Counted from the first letter of the stretch, positions 26,607-42,709 are shown. The stretch: 64,000 bases of DNA from Bacillus sp. es.036 (GCF_002563635.1 NZ_PDIZ01000001.1:992001-1056000); one strand, 5' to 3'. The notes: generated by a model not told the origin, from the sequence alone. A program made the numbers and translations.

Positions 26607-29363
26607 ATGAGCTTTAAAGAAACGCTCTTAATGCCAAAAACAAAATTTCCGATGAGAGGAAATTTACCAAATAAAGAGCCTGACATGCAGAAAGAATGGG
26701 AAAAGATTAATCTTTATGCAAAAGTACAGGAAAGAACGAAAGACCGTCCATTGTTTGTGCTACACGATGGTCCTCCATATGCGAATGGTGACATTCATAT
26801 GGGCCACGCTGAAAACAAAGTGTTGAAAGATATCATCGTTCGTTATAAATCAATGAACGGTTTCAGTGCACCTTACGTTCCGGGTTGGGATACACATGGG
26901 CTTCCAATTGAGCAGGCGTTAACAAAAAAAGGTGTCGATCGTAAAAAGTTAACGGTAGCTGAATTTAGAAAGAAATGTGAAGAGTACGCATTAAAACAAG
27001 TCGATCGTCAGCGCGAGCAGTTTAAGCGTCTTGGTGTTCGAGGCGATTGGGATAACCCGTACATCACACTTCATAAAGGCTACGAAGCTCAACAAATCAA
27101 AGTGTTCGGTGAAATGGCGAAGCGCGGTTATATCTACAAAGATAAGAAAACCGTTTACTGGTCTCCAACTTCTGAATCTGCATTAGCAGAAGCTGAAATC
27201 GAGTATCATGATAAGCGCTCTCCTTCCATCTATGTTGCATTTGATGTCAAAGACGGTAAAGGTGTGCTTGCAGGTGATGAAAAGTTTATTATCTGGACTA
27301 CAACACCATGGACGATCCCTTCTAACCTTGCGATTGCGTTAAACGAGAAATTTGAGTACAGCGTTGTTGATGCTGACGGAACAAAATACGTCGTTGCAAC
27401 AGAGCTTGTTGATCAGTTAAAAGAAGAGTTTGAATGGACGAACGTAAGTGAAGTGAAGCGCGTTAAAGGTAGCGAGCTTGAATACGTAACAGCTCAGCAT
27501 CCGATCTATGACCGTGAGTCTCTCGTTATTCTTGGTGATCATGTCACGCTTGACGCTGGTACAGGATGCGTTCATACGGCTCCTGGACACGGGGAAGATG
27601 ACTACTTGATCGGACGAAAGTATAAACTTGATATCCTTTGCCCGGTTGATGAAAAAGGGGTCTTTACAGATGAAGCTCCTGGTTTTGAAGGGATGTTTTA
27701 TGATAAAGCGAATAAGCCAATTACAGAGAAGCTTGAAGAAGCAGGTGCTCTCGTAAAGCTTACGTTCTTCACGCACTCTTATCCACATGATTGGCGTACG
27801 AAGAAACCAATTATCTTCCGTGCAACAGAACAATGGTTTGCTTCTATTAAAGAGTTCCGTCCAGAGCTACTTCAAGCTGTGGCAGATGTGAATTGGTTCC
27901 CATCATGGGGCGAGATTCGCCTTCATAATATGGTGAAGGATCGTGAAGATTGGTGCATCTCTCGTCAACGTGCATGGGGCGTTCCGATCCCGGTATTTTA
28001 TGGCGAAAATAATGAGCCAATCATTACAGATGAAACAATTTCTCACGTATCAGATCTATTCCGTGAACATGGATCAAATATCTGGTTTGAATGGGATGCA
28101 AAAGACCTTCTCCCTGAAGGATTTACTTCAGAGCACAGTCCGAATGGAGAATTCCGGAAAGAAATGGACATCATGGACGTTTGGTTTGATTCAGGTTCAT
28201 CTCACCAGGCTGTACTAGAAGAGCGCAGTGATCTCGTTCGTCCTGCTGACTTGTATCTTGAAGGTTCTGATCAGTATCGTGGTTGGTTTAACTCATCTCT
28301 TTCTACAGCTGTAGCTGTAACTGGAAAAGCACCTTATAAAGCGGTTCTAAGCCACGGCTTTATCCTCGATGGTGAAGGAAAGAAAATGAGTAAATCTCTA
28401 GGAAATACAATGGTGCCGAACGATGTCATGAAGCAATTAGGCGCAGATATCCTTCGTCTTTGGGTATCATCAGCTGATTACCAGGCTGACGTGAGAGTAT
28501 CAGATGATATTCTTAAACAAGTAGCTGAAGTGTATCGTAAAATTCGTAACACGTTCCGTTTTATGCTTGGTAACTTGGAAGGCTTTGATCCAGCTCAGCA
28601 TCAAGTCGCTTATGAAAACCTAGGTGAACTTGATCAGTATATGCTTGTGAAGCTAAACAACTTAGTATCAAAAGTGAAGAAAGCTTACGATGAGTATCAA
28701 TTCTTAACGGTTTACAACACGATTCATAACTTCTTCACAATTGAAATGAGTTCCTTCTACCTTGATATTGCAAAAGATACGCTTTATATCGAGCATGAAG
28801 ATCATCCAAAACGCCGTGCGATTCAAACTGTTCTTTATCAGACGGCTGTAGCGTTAACAAAACTTCTTTCTCCAATTATCCCGCATACAGCTGAGGAAGT
28901 TTGGCAGTATGTTCCTGGTGAGAAGGAAGAGTATGTACAGCTTTCTGATATGCCGGAAGTGAAAAACTTTGAAGGCACTGCAGATCTAGAGCAAAAATGG
29001 AATCATGTCATGGAACTTCGCGATGAAGTGCTTAAGGCATTAGAAGAAGCACGTAACGAGAAAGTAATCGGTAAATCATTAACAGCTCAGCTTCATATTT
29101 ACGCTGATAAGGGCACGAAGGAGTTGCTTGAAGGCGTAGCGAATCTTGAGAAGCTCTTTATCGTATCTGGTGCTACAGTTGCCGGTACGAAGGCTGAAGC
29201 ACCTGCAGAAGCCAAAGTATATGAAGAACTAGCGATCGCTGTTTCACCTGCTGAAGGAGAAACGTGTGAGCGCTGCTGGCAAGTGAAAACGGATGTTGGC
29301 ACTGATAGCGAGTACCCAACTCTTTGTGCTAGCTGTGCTGAAACGGTTAAAAATCATTACTAA
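26607..29363 (+). CDS. ileS: isoleucyl-tRNA synthetase
   Basis: Class I aminoacyl-tRNA synthetase charging tRNA-Ile. 918 residues: Rossmann core with HMGH at 64-67 and KMSKS at 593-597, the inserted editing domain ([15 protein letters not shown] in the core; [15 protein letters not shown]), an anticodon-binding domain, and a C-terminal zinc finger (CERCW and CASC, about 883-910). This is the bacterial IleS1 type, the form normally sensitive to mupirocin. The ATG at 26607 follows AAGGAGGAA. Preceded by a T-box leader and followed by a strong terminator, so it forms its own unit. Confidence 0.97.
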   Translation: MSFKETLLMPKTKFPMRGNLPNKEPDMQKEWEKINLYAKVQERTKDRPLFVLHDGPPYANGDIHMGHAENKVLKDIIVRYKSMNGFSAPYVPGWDTHGLPIEQALTKKGVDRKKLTVAEFRKKCEEYALKQVDRQREQFKRLGVRGDWDNPYITLHKGYEAQQIKVFGEMAKRGYIYKDKKTVYWSPTSESALAEAEIEYHDKRSPSIYVAFDVKDGKGVLAGDEKFIIWTTTPWTIPSNLAIALNEKFEYSVVDADGTKYVVATELVDQLKEEFEWTNVSEVKRVKGSELEYVTAQHPIYDRESLVILGDHVTLDAGTGCVHTAPGHGEDDYLIGRKYKLDILCPVDEKGVFTDEAPGFEGMFYDKANKPITEKLEEAGALVKLTFFTHSYPHDWRTKKPIIFRATEQWFASIKEFRPELLQAVADVNWFPSWGEIRLHNMVKDREDWCISRQRAWGVPIPVFYGENNEPIITDETISHVSDLFREHGSNIWFEWDAKDLLPEGFTSEHSPNGEFRKEMDIMDVWFDSGSSHQAVLEERSDLVRPADLYLEGSDQYRGWFNSSLSTAVAVTGKAPYKAVLSHGFILDGEGKKMSKSLGNTMVPNDVMKQLGADILRLWVSSADYQADVRVSDDILKQVAEVYRKIRNTFRFMLGNLEGFDPAQHQVAYENLGELDQYMLVKLNNLVSKVKKAYDEYQFLTVYNTIHNFFTIEMSSFYLDIAKDTLYIEHEDHPKRRAIQTVLYQTAVALTKLLSPIIPHTAEEVWQYVPGEKEEYVQLSDMPEVKNFEGTADLEQKWNHVMELRDEVLKALEEARNEKVIGKSLTAQLHIYADKGTKELLEGVANLEKLFIVSGATVAGTKAEAPAEAKVYEELAIAVSPAEGETCERCWQVKTDVGTDSEYPTLCASCAETVKNHY

Positions 29364-29378
29364 TCGTGATCGTAAACG

Positions 29379-29412
29379 AAAAGACGCTTTGCAATTGCAA
29401 AGCGTCTTTTCT
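29379..29412 (+). terminator. rho-independent terminator after ileS
   Basis: Perfect 14-bp stem: AAAAGACGCTTTGC (29379-29392) with GCAAAGCGTCTTTT (29397-29410), loop AATT. The A/T ends make it potentially bidirectional. Confidence 0.93.
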
Positions 29413-29497
29413 ATATGGCAACCGCAGTTTCGATTGTCTGCTGAAGCAAGCTGTGCTAAACTTTCATAGGAAGTAACATTTGATCGGAGGAGCGCTC

Positions 29498-29959
29498 GTG
29501 TGGAAATATCTCATAGCCATTGGCATCATTGTACTTGATCAGTGGACCAAATGGCTTGTTGTGAAGTATATGGAATATGGTGAAAACATAACATTGATCG
29601 ATGGTTTTCTTTCTCTCACATCTCATCGAAACCGGGGCGCGGCCTTCGGAATCCTTCAAGGACAGATGATTTTCTTTTATATTATTACGATTTTCGTCAT
29701 TGGAGCGGTTATTTATTATATGAGACAGTATAAACATAGCCGTTTCGTTAGTGTAACGCTCGCGCTCATACTTGGTGGTGCAATTGGGAACTTTATTGAT
29801 CGAGTACTTCGAGGAGAAGTAGTGGATTTTGTAAACACATTCATCTTCTCTTATGACTTCCCGATTTTTAACGTTGCTGATGCATCCCTTGTTGTAGGGG
29901 TTATTCTCATTTTTATCGGAACCATTTTTGAAAGTAAGCAGGCTAAAGGGGAAAACTAA
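29498..29959 (+). CDS. lspA: prolipoprotein signal peptidase (signal peptidase II)
   Basis: Membrane aspartic protease that removes signal peptides from diacylated prolipoproteins. 153 residues with four membrane segments; the catalytic aspartates are in GNFIDR near residue 100 and [11 protein letters not shown] near 128, and DQWTKWLV at the N-terminus is the family signature. The GTG at 29498 sits 7 bases after CGGAGG. A longer TTG-initiated frame from 29480 lies upstream of this ribosome binding site and is unlikely. The stop overlaps the rluD ATG. The ylyA gene found before lspA in B. subtilis is absent. Confidence 0.95.
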   Translation: MWKYLIAIGIIVLDQWTKWLVVKYMEYGENITLIDGFLSLTSHRNRGAAFGILQGQMIFFYIITIFVIGAVIYYMRQYKHSRFVSVTLALILGGAIGNFIDRVLRGEVVDFVNTFIFSYDFPIFNVADASLVVGVILIFIGTIFESKQAKGEN

Positions 29960-30873
29960 TGGAAAAATTCACATTTAAAGTAGCAGAAGAAGAAAAAGGT
30001 GAGCGAATTGATAAGCTCATTACTTCTTATGAAAGTGACTGGTCACGTAGCCAGGTTCAAACTTGGATTAAAGAAAAAAACATTCAAGTAAATGGTGAAG
30101 CAGTAAAAGGCAATTATAAAGCAACAGCAGGCGATGAAATCGAAGTAACCGTTCCAGAGCCTGAGGAGTTAGAAATTGTTGCGGAGAACTTAAATCTTGA
30201 GATCGTTTATGAAGATGCAGATGTACTTGTCGTGAATAAGCCTCGTGGAATGGTTGTTCATCCTGCACCGGGCCACGCTAGCGGCACGCTTGTAAACGGA
30301 CTAATGTATCAAGTGAACGACCTAAGCGGCATTAATGGCGTTGTTCGCCCCGGGATTGTGCACAGAATCGACAAAGATACATCAGGTTTGTTGATGGTTG
30401 CTAAAAACGATAAGGCGCATGAATCACTCGTAAAGCAACTGCAAGCCAAAACAGTTAACAGACTGTATACGGCCATTGTACATGGCAATATTCAACACGA
30501 TGTAGGCACGATTGATGCTCCAATCGGACGAGATCGTCAAGATCGTCAAAAAATGACGGTGACGGATGAGAATAGTCGCGATGCTGTAACACATTTTCGT
30601 GTGCTTGAGCGGTATCAGCAATATACGTATGTGGAGTGTAAGCTTGAAACAGGTCGGACGCATCAAATTCGCGTGCACATGAAGTATATCGATCATCCTG
30701 TCGCAGGGGACCCGAAATACGGACCAAGAAGAAAGTCGCTTCCAATTGACGGTCAGGCGCTACATGCAGGAGTACTTGGTTTTCGTCACCCTGTAACGGA
30801 AGAGTGGCTTGAATTCTCAGCGCCTATTCCTGAAGATATCGAACGCTTATTAAAAAGACTTAGACAAGATTAG
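29959..30873 (+). CDS. rluD: RluD-family 23S rRNA pseudouridine synthase (YlyB)
   Basis: Pseudouridine synthase of the RluA/RluC/RluD family. 304 residues: an N-terminal S4 RNA-binding domain (RIDKLITSYESDWSRSQVQTWI, about 15-80), then the catalytic domain with the active-site aspartate in HRIDKDTSGLLMVAK near 139, and the GRTHQIRVHM motif near 233. The exact uridines modified cannot be assigned from sequence; B. subtilis calls the equivalent YlyB. The ATG overlaps the lspA stop by one base. Its stop codon is 3 bases before the -35 box of the pyr promoter. Confidence 0.92.
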   Translation: MEKFTFKVAEEEKGERIDKLITSYESDWSRSQVQTWIKEKNIQVNGEAVKGNYKATAGDEIEVTVPEPEELEIVAENLNLEIVYEDADVLVVNKPRGMVVHPAPGHASGTLVNGLMYQVNDLSGINGVVRPGIVHRIDKDTSGLLMVAKNDKAHESLVKQLQAKTVNRLYTAIVHGNIQHDVGTIDAPIGRDRQDRQKMTVTDENSRDAVTHFRVLERYQQYTYVECKLETGRTHQIRVHMKYIDHPVAGDPKYGPRRKSLPIDGQALHAGVLGFRHPVTEEWLEFSAPIPEDIERLLKRLRQD

Positions 30874-30875
30874 GG

Positions 30876-30904
30876 TTGACTTTAGAGAAGATCTCTGCGA
30901 TACT
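30876..30904 (+). promoter_or_regulatory. sigma-A promoter of the pyr operon
   Basis: TTGACT (30876-30881) and GATACT (30899-30904) with a 17-base spacer, directly after rluD and before the first PyrR attenuator. Confidence 0.7.
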
Positions 30905-30910
30905 CTTTGT

Positions 30911-31030
30911 AGACAACAGCATACCCTTTAACGACAGTCCCGTGAGGCTGCAAAGGAAAATCGGCTGCGTACGAACGCTACATTTGTATGCCCAAAAACC
31001 CTTTTGCCCTCATGGCAAAAGGGTTTTTTT
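30911..31030 (+). promoter_or_regulatory. PyrR attenuator 1 (5' leader)
   Basis: The PyrR-binding loop AGTCCCGTGAGGCT (30936-30949) matches the consensus ARUCCNGNGAGGYU. Downstream is a terminator, ACCCTTTTGCC (30998-31008) with GGCAAAAGGGT (31014-31024) and a T run. UMP-bound PyrR would stabilise the anti-antiterminator hairpin and stop transcription before pyrR. Confidence 0.93.
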
Positions 31031-31032
31031 AA

Positions 31033-31608
<576 letters not shown>

Positions 31609-31621
31609 ATCGTGCTCCCTT

Positions 31622-31712
31622 TAATTTCGTCCAGAGAGACGGCCAAGGGAGGAACCGCGTTCCGTTATAGGACACGCGCGTACCTCCTTGCGGCCATGCA
31701 AGGAGTTTTTTT
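31622..31712 (+). promoter_or_regulatory. PyrR attenuator 2 (pyrR-pyrP gap)
   Basis: PyrR-binding loop CGTCCAGAGAGACGG at 31628-31642, then the terminator stem CTCCTTGC (31684-31691) with GCAAGGAG (31698-31705) and seven T residues. Same architecture as attenuator 1, in the conserved B. subtilis position. Confidence 0.9.
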
Positions 31713-31754
31713 ATAAGCATGGCCGGGACACGCACAACCAAGGAGGAAAACATC

Positions 31755-33071
31755 ATGAAACAAGTACTAGGAATTCGAGACGTTCCAAAACCATCAAGTT
31801 GGCTTACATTAAGCTTACAGCATTTATTCGCCATGTTTGGCGCAACGATATTAGTTCCGTTTCTCGTCGGTCTTGATCCGGCCGTGGCTCTTGTCTCAAG
31901 TGGACTTGGTACACTAGCGTATCTCTTAATTACGAAAGGTCGAATTCCTGCTTATCTCGGCTCATCATTCGCCTTCATAGCGCCAATCATATCAGCAGTA
32001 TCATTACACGGCCCTGAAGGAGCGATGATCGGAAGTTTCTTTGCAGGAATTGTTTATGGATTAGTTGCGATCGGAATTCGAACACTTGGCTTAAACTGGC
32101 TCTTAAAGCTGCTGCCGCCGATCGTTGTAGGACCGGTCATTATGGTGATTGGGCTCGGGCTAGCGGGAACGGCGATTGACATGGCCATGAACAACCCGGC
32201 AACGGAAGCTTATAGCGGCACACACTTTACTGTCGCGCTTGTTACGCTTGGGATCACCATTCTTGCTTCGATGTTTTTAAGAGGATTTTTCAGCCTGATC
32301 CCGATCTTAATCGGCATTGTATCAGGATATACATTTGCTTACTTAATGGGCATTGTGGACTTAACACCGATTAAAGAAGCTTCATTCTTTCAAATGCCTG
32401 ACTTTATCATCCCGTTTGCAGATTACAACCCAGTAGACGTCTTCTCGTGGGAAATCCTGTTCATCATGGTTCCCATTGCGGTTGTCACGATTGCTGAACA
32501 CATTGGGGATCAGATGGTCTTAAGTAAAGTAGCCGGAAAAAATTTCTTAAAAACACCTGGTCTTCATCGTTCTATTCTTGGTGACGGCGTAGCGACAATG
32601 ATTGCATCTTGTCTTGGTGGACCGCCAAACACAACTTACGGCGAAAACATCGGTGTGCTTGCCATTACACGAGTGTTCAGCGTCTTTGTCATAGGGGGAG
32701 CCGCTGTGCTCGCACTCATGTTCGGCTTCGTAGGAAAAATAACGGCGCTTATCTCAACAATTCCAACGGCCGTCATGGGCGGAGTTTCAATCCTTCTCTT
32801 CGGAATTATTGCTTCTTCAGGCCTACGCATGCTAATCGATAACAAAATCGATCTTGGAGAAAAGCGAAACTTGATTATCTCCTCTGTTATTCTTGTTATC
32901 GGTGTAGGTGGTGCCTTCATCCAAGTAAGTGATAACTTGCAAATTGCTGGCATGGCTCTAGCCACGATTATCGGTATTGCGCTAAACTTGATACTGCCTG
33001 GAGGAAGCTCACAGCAATCAGTAGAAAAAATGTTTGAAGAAGATCTAGATAACAATGAACCAGCTGCATAG
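31755..33071 (+). CDS. pyrP: uracil permease PyrP
   Basis: Proton-coupled uracil importer of the NCS2/UraA family. 438 residues with about 14 membrane segments; the substrate-site glutamate is in TIAEHIGDQ, and the NCS2 signature region CLGGPPNTTYGENIGV is present near 288. An open frame extends upstream to 31719, inside the attenuator terminator tail; the ATG at 31755 with AAGGAGG at 31740-31746 is the true start. Second gene of the pyr operon, flanked on both sides by PyrR attenuators, so uptake is shut down with synthesis when UMP is plentiful. Confidence 0.95.
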   Translation: MKQVLGIRDVPKPSSWLTLSLQHLFAMFGATILVPFLVGLDPAVALVSSGLGTLAYLLITKGRIPAYLGSSFAFIAPIISAVSLHGPEGAMIGSFFAGIVYGLVAIGIRTLGLNWLLKLLPPIVVGPVIMVIGLGLAGTAIDMAMNNPATEAYSGTHFTVALVTLGITILASMFLRGFFSLIPILIGIVSGYTFAYLMGIVDLTPIKEASFFQMPDFIIPFADYNPVDVFSWEILFIMVPIAVVTIAEHIGDQMVLSKVAGKNFLKTPGLHRSILGDGVATMIASCLGGPPNTTYGENIGVLAITRVFSVFVIGGAAVLALMFGFVGKITALISTIPTAVMGGVSILLFGIIASSGLRMLIDNKIDLGEKRNLIISSVILVIGVGGAFIQVSDNLQIAGMALATIIGIALNLILPGGSSQQSVEKMFEEDLDNNEPAA

Positions 33072-33079
33072 TATCATCC

Positions 33080-34107
<1,028 letters not shown>

Positions 34108-34108
<1 letters not shown>

Positions 34109-35388
34109 TGCTAATCCAACACGTGAAACTAGTAAACGAAACTGGAGAATTGATCGAGCAGGATGTACTTGTAAATGAGGAAGGACGAATTGAAGAAATC
34201 GCAAAAGGTATTGAAAAGGGCGCTCATGAAACGTTCGATGCGAAAGGAAACCTTCTCGTTCCTGGTCTTGTTGATCTCCACGTGCATTTAAGAGAACCGG
34301 GCGGAGAGCATAAAGAGACGATTGAAACGGGAACGAAAGCAGCAGCAAAAGGTGGATTTACGACAATAGCGGCGATGCCGAATACAAGACCTGTGCCAGA
34401 CAATGAAGATACGATGGAGAAATTAATGAATCGCATTAATGAAACGGCTAGCGTACGGGTCCTTCCATACGGAGCGATTACAACGAGGCAGCTTGGTCAA
34501 GAGCTTACAAATTTTAATGGGCTAAAAACTCATGGCGCATTTGCGTTAACAGATGATGGTGTTGGCGTCCAGAATGCAGGAATGATGCTAGAAGCGATGA
34601 AGCGTGCGGCAGCGAGTAACCTATCCATTGTCGCTCACTGTGAAGAAAATACGTTGATCAATGGCGGAAGCGTTCATGAGGGGCATTTTTCAAAAGAAAA
34701 TGGATTAAACGGTATCCCGTCTGTATGTGAAGCGGTACATATTGCAAGGGACGTTCTGCTCGCTGAAGCAGCAGGCGTACATTATCACGTTTGTCATATT
34801 AGCACGAAAGAATCTGTACGCGTCGTCCGGGATGCGAAACGGTCGGGGATTAACGTCACTGCAGAGGTGACACCGCATCATTTGCTTCTATCAGAAGATG
34901 ACATCCCTGGACTTGATACAAATTATAAAATGAATCCTCCATTACGCTCGAAGGAAGATCGAGAGGCCCTACTTGAAGGACTGCTCGATGGGACAATTGA
35001 TTTTATTGCAACAGATCATGCCCCACATTCACAGGATGAAAAGGCACAATCAATGGAGAAAGCACCTTTTGGCATCGTTGGACTGGAGACTGCCTTTCCG
35101 CTTCTTTACACTTATTTTGTTGAAAAAGGGACGTTTACGCTCAAGCAACTTGTGGATTGGTTAACGGTGAAGCCAGCACGTGCATTTGGCCTAGAATACG
35201 GCACGCTTGCGAGTGGCGTACAAGGTGATATGACCATTATTAATTTATCAGATGAAGAGGATATTAATCCGGAGTTATTTGTCTCAAAGGGGAAAAACAC
35301 CCCATTTACTGGGTGGACGTGCAAAGGATGGCCAGTAGCAACATTTGTAAATGGAAAAATCGTATTTGACAAGGGGAGCGATCAATGA
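34108..35388 (+). CDS. pyrC: dihydroorotase
   Basis: Zinc metalloenzyme cyclising carbamoyl aspartate to dihydroorotate. 426 residues, the class I (Bacillus type) dihydroorotase of the amidohydrolase superfamily. The metal motif [10 protein letters not shown] is near 57-66, other histidines are in IVAHCEE and [10 protein letters not shown], and the catalytic aspartate is in IATDHAPHS near 303-311. The ATG overlaps the pyrB stop and the TGA overlaps the pyrAA start (ATGATG), so coupling continues through the operon. Confidence 0.96.
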
Positions 35389-36476
35389 TGAAAAGACAGC
35401 TAATTCTAGAAGATGGATCCATTTTTGTAGGAAAAGCATTTGGTAGTGACATCGAAAAAAGCGGTGAAGTTGTTTTTAACACAGGAATGACGGGCTATCA
35501 GGAAATTTTATCAGATCCTTCTTACTGTGCTCAAATCGTCACGTTAACGTATCCGTTAATCGGAAACTACGGCATTAACCGAGATGATTTCGAATCAATT
35601 AACCCATCTGTACACGGCCTGATCGTTAAAGAAGCAACGGCTGTGCCAAGCTACTGGAGAAATGAAATGACGCTTGATGAACTGCTTCGTGTGAAGGGCA
35701 TTCCCGGGCTAGAAGGAATTGATACAAGAAAGCTCACAAAGCTGATTCGTTCGAATGGAACGCTAAAAGGAAAGATGTGTAGCATGGACGTCGATCCAGA
35801 AAAAATTGCGCGTGATCTAAGCGAAACGCCGTTAAAACGAGATCAGGTGAAGCAGGTGTCTATTAAAGCACCATATGCAAGTCCAGGAAGGGGCTTCCGC
35901 ATTGTCCTTGTCGATTTTGGGATGAAGCACGGCATTCTAAGAGAATTAACAAAACGTAAATGTGATGTGGTTGTTGTTCCGTACAATACGTCAGCGGAAG
36001 AAATTCTTCGCCTAAATCCTGATGGCGTCATGCTTAGTAACGGCCCTGGGGACCCGAAAGATGTTCCCGAGGCTGTAGAGATGATCAACGGCATCCTTGG
36101 TAAAATCCCGCTCTTTGGCATTTGTCTTGGTCATCAGCTGTTTGCCCTTGCTTGTGGAGCAAATTCAGAGAAAATGAAGTTTGGTCATAGAGGATCAAAT
36201 CATCCGGTAATGGATTTAACTACAAAACGCGTGGCGATTACTTCACAAAATCACGGGTATACAATCGCACCTGAAACGTTAGAGAAAACGGAGTTAGTTG
36301 TTACACATGTTGCAGTAAATGATGGGTCAATTGAAGGGGTTAAACATAAGGAATATGCAGCTTTCAGTGTGCAATACCATCCAGAAGCTTCACCTGGGCC
36401 TGAAGATTCCAATGAACTTTTTGACGACTTTATCACGATGATTACAACATTCAAGGGGGAAAAAACATATGCCTAA
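35385..36476 (+). CDS. pyrAA: carbamoyl-phosphate synthase, pyrimidine-specific small (glutaminase) subunit
   Basis: Glutamine amidotransferase subunit that supplies ammonia to PyrAB. 363 residues: N-terminal CPSase-specific domain ([17 protein letters not shown]), then a class I glutaminase domain with the nucleophile cysteine in [15 protein letters not shown] near 247 and the His-Glu pair in [11 protein letters not shown]. ATGs occur at 35385 and 35388; the first is listed and the choice changes only one residue. It overlaps pyrC by four bases and pyrAB by eight. Being in the pyr operon, it is the pyrimidine-controlled enzyme rather than an arginine-specific paralog. Confidence 0.96.
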   Translation: MMKRQLILEDGSIFVGKAFGSDIEKSGEVVFNTGMTGYQEILSDPSYCAQIVTLTYPLIGNYGINRDDFESINPSVHGLIVKEATAVPSYWRNEMTLDELLRVKGIPGLEGIDTRKLTKLIRSNGTLKGKMCSMDVDPEKIARDLSETPLKRDQVKQVSIKAPYASPGRGFRIVLVDFGMKHGILRELTKRKCDVVVVPYNTSAEEILRLNPDGVMLSNGPGDPKDVPEAVEMINGILGKIPLFGICLGHQLFALACGANSEKMKFGHRGSNHPVMDLTTKRVAITSQNHGYTIAPETLEKTELVVTHVAVNDGSIEGVKHKEYAAFSVQYHPEASPGPEDSNELFDDFITMITTFKGEKTYA

Positions 36477-39400
36477 ACGTACAGATATTCAAAAAATCCT
36501 TGTGATCGGATCAGGACCGATTGTCATCGGGCAAGCAGCAGAATTTGACTATGCAGGGACGCAGGCTTGTCAGGCGTTAAAAGAAGAGGGATATGAAGTG
36601 ATTCTCGTAAACTCGAATCCGGCCACCATTATGACGGATACAACGATTGCGGACGAAGTTTACATCGAACCACTTACGCTTGATTTTGTTAGCCGCATCA
36701 TTCGAAAAGAACGACCAGATGCTCTTCTTGCGACGCTTGGAGGACAAACTGGACTAAATATGGCAATGGAATTATCAGAAGCGGGCGTTTTGAAAGACTA
36801 TGAAGTAGAACTTTTAGGTACTAAACTTGATGCGATTCAGCAGGCAGAGGATCGTGATTTGTTTCGTACGCTCATGAATGAGCTAAACGAGCCAGTACCG
36901 GAAAGTGATATTATTCATAATCTCGAAGAAGCCTATCGATTTGTGAAGCGAATAGGCTACCCGGTGATCGTTCGCCCTGCCTATACGCTCGGAGGAACAG
37001 GCGGGGGAATTGTAAACAATGATGAAGAGCTAGAAGAAATTGTTTCAAGCGGACTTAAGTACAGCCCGGTGACCCAATGTCTTCTCGAGAAAAGCATCGC
37101 AGGCTTTAAAGAAGTAGAGTATGAAGTGATGCGTGACGGTCAGGATCAGGCGATCGTCGTTTGTAACATGGAGAACATTGACCCAGTTGGCATTCACACA
37201 GGTGACTCCATCGTTGTGGCGCCGAGTCAAACGCTATCAGATCGAGATTATCAAATGCTAAGAAACGTCGCACTAAAAGTAATCCGCGCCTTAAAGATTG
37301 AAGGAGGCTGTAACATTCAGCTTGCTCTTGACCCATACAGCTTCCAATATTACATCATTGAGGTAAATCCTAGGGTTAGCCGTTCCTCCGCGCTTGCATC
37401 GAAAGCAACGGGCTATCCAATTGCTAAACTAGCAGCAAAAATAGCGGTTGGACTCTCTCTTGCAGAAATGAAAAACCCGGTTACAGGAAAAACGTATGCA
37501 AGCTTCGAACCAGCTTTAGACTACGTTGTATCAAAGATTCCAAGATGGCCATTTGATAAATTTGAAAGTGCGAACCGTAAACTAGGAACGCAAATGAAGG
37601 CCACAGGCGAAGTGATGGCGATCGGACGGACGCTAGAAGAATCTCTCTTAAAAGCTGTGCGTTCTTTAGAATCGAACGTCAGTCATATATGCATTCCAGA
37701 ATTAGCTGAGCTTGACGACGAAACGCTGGAGAAACGAATTCGCTTCGCAGATGATGAGCGCATCTTTGTTGTAGCGGAAGCATTTAGAAGAGGAAAGACA
37801 ATGAAACAAATTCATGACTGGAGCATGATTGATCATTATTTCCTCGTGAAGATACAAGGAATGATTGAACTTGAAAACAAACTAAAAGAAAATAAAGGGA
37901 ATCTTGATCTTTTACTTGAAGCAAAACAAAAAGGGTTCTCAGATCACATCATTGCAACTCTCTGGAATCAAACAGAGCTTGAAATTTATGAGCTCAGAAC
38001 AAAAGAATCCATCCGACCTGTCTATAAAATGGTTGATACCTGTGCAGGTGAATTTGAATCGGAAACACCTTATTACTATTCAACGTACGAGGAAGAAAAT
38101 GAGTCGCTAGAGACGCCGAAAGAGAGTGTGCTTGTGCTTGGCTCAGGACCAATTCGAATCGGGCAAGGAATTGAGTTTGACTACGCAACCGTGCACAGCG
38201 TTTGGGCAATTCGCGAAGCGGGATATGAAGCCATTATTATTAATAATAATCCAGAAACGGTTTCAACGGATTTCAGTATTTCAGATAAGCTATACTTTGA
38301 ACCATTAACAGTGGAAGATGTGATGCACGTCATCGATCTTGAAAAGCCTAAAGGCGTAGTCGTTCAGTTCGGAGGCCAGACGGCTATTAATCTCGCAGAC
38401 GAACTATCAGCTCGAGGAGTAAAAATTCTAGGAACATCTTTAGAAGATATGGATCGAGCAGAGAATCGCGATAAATTTGAAATGGCGATGGCAGAGCTGA
38501 ACATTCCGCAACCAGAAGGGAAAACAGCAACATCCGTTGATCAAGCTGTCTCGATTGCCGAGCGAATTGGCTATCCTGTCCTTGTTCGCCCATCCTATGT
38601 TCTCGGCGGAAGAGCGATGGAAATCGTCTATAAAGAAAGCGAACTGCTTCATTACATGGAAAATGCGGTTAAAGTGAATCCACAGCATCCAGTCTTAATC
38701 GATCGCTATTTGATGGGGAAAGAAATCGAAGTTGATGCGATCTCTGACGGAGATACCGTGTTTATTCCAGGGATTATGGAACATATCGAGCGAGCTGGAA
38801 TTCACTCAGGCGATTCCATCGCGGTGTATCCACCTCAGAGCTTATCCAGTGATGTGAAGCAAACGCTTATTGATCAAACGATCACGCTTGCGAGAGGATT
38901 GAAAATCAAAGGGCTCCTGAATATTCAATATGTGATTCAAAATGAGCAAGTCTATGTGCTCGAAGTAAACCCGCGCTCAAGTCGCACTGTGCCATTCTTG
39001 AGTAAAATTACAGGGGTACCAATGGCGAATCTCGCAACGAAAGTGATCTTAGGAGCATCACTTACTTCCCTTGGTTACGAAACAGGGTATGGAACAGAGC
39101 GAGACGATGTGTATGTAAAAGTACCGGTCTTCTCGTTTGCGAAACTGCGTCGCGTAGATATTACGCTCGGGCCAGAAATGAAATCAACAGGTGAGGTAAT
39201 GGGTCGCGATTATACGCTGGAGAAAGCTTTATATAAAGGACTAGTAGCTTCAGGTATGAAGATTCCTACGCACGGCTCAGTCTTATTCACAATCGCCGAT
39301 AAAGACAAAGAAGAAGCGATCGATATTGTAAAACGGTTCAATGCAATCGGCTACCACATTCTTGCGACAGAAGGAACGGCTCAGATCATACGTGATCTTG

Positions 39401-39674
39401 GAATCCCTGTGACAGTCGTAAATAAAATTGGGGCAGAAAAGCCGAATTTGTTACACGTCATTCGTGAAGGACAGGCGCAATTTGTCATTAACACGCTCAC
39501 AAGAGGGAAGCAGCCTGCCCGTGACGGCTTCCGCATTCGACGCGAGTCAGTGGAAAATGGCGTTGTGTGCTTCACGTCGCTTGATACTGCAAAAGCATTG
39601 CTACGGGTCATTGAGACGATGACATTTACAAGCACAAGCATGCCAAAGTTTCATGAAAAAGAAGTGGTTCGTAC

Positions 39675-39678
<4 letters not shown>
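36469..39678 (+). CDS. pyrAB: carbamoyl-phosphate synthase, pyrimidine-specific large subunit
   Basis: Makes carbamoyl phosphate from bicarbonate, ammonia and two ATP. 1069 residues made of two homologous ATP-grasp halves: each starts with a [23 protein letters not shown] motif (about residues 11 and 556) and has a glycine-rich [12 protein letters not shown] or [12 protein letters not shown] loop. The C-terminal MGS-like allosteric domain (about 935-1069) includes [11 protein letters not shown] and is where UMP and PRPP regulate the B. subtilis type. The internal repeat is an ancient duplication. Eight-base overlap with pyrAA, ATGA overlap with pyrK. Confidence 0.97.
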
Positions 39679-42061
<2,383 letters not shown>

Positions 42062-42078
<17 letters not shown>

Positions 42079-42709
42079 AGCACTTTTGGAAATTGAAGCC
42101 GTTAGCCTTCAGCCAAATAACCCTTTTACGTGGTCATCAGGATTATTATCACCAATTTACTGTGATAATCGTTTAACCCTCTCTTATCCAAAGGTAAGAA
42201 AGGAAATTGCGCGTGGGCTTGCCGCTATGGTGAAAGAAAAATACGCTGATGCAGAAGTGATTGCCGGAACAGCAACCGCTGGTATTCCTCACGCTTCCTG
42301 GGTAAGCGACCTGCTCGATCTTCCGATGGTATACGTTCGAGGAAGTGCAAAAGGCCATGGAAAAGGAAATGTGATTGAAGGGAAAGTAGAGGAAGGACAA
42401 AAGGTTGTTGTAATTGAAGATTTGGTTTCAACAGGAGGCAGTGCGATCGACGCTGTGAAACAATTAGAAGCTGCTGGCGCTAACGTGCTCGGTGTAGCCG
42501 CCATCTTTACATATGGAATGAAAAAAGGAGCAGAGCAGTTCACCAGCGCGGAAATTGCCTGGGATACGCTTACCAATTTCGATGAATTATTAACATGTGC
42601 CGTAGAAACAGGTATGATTGAAGAAAGAGAGGTTCAATCACTGCTTCACTGGCGCGACAATCCATCCTCAAAAGAATGGTTGGAGCAGTTGAAAGATCTC
42701 TCCGTTTAG
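42062..42709 (+). CDS. pyrE: orotate phosphoribosyltransferase
   Basis: Transfers phosphoribosyl from PRPP to orotate, making OMP. 215 residues; the PRPP motif [18 protein letters not shown] is near 118-135, and orotate-site residues are in [11 protein letters not shown] and [13 protein letters not shown]. The ribosome binding site TGGAGG lies within the end of pyrF. Last recognised pathway gene of the operon; the next gene follows after 10 bases and is probably co-transcribed. Confidence 0.96.
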
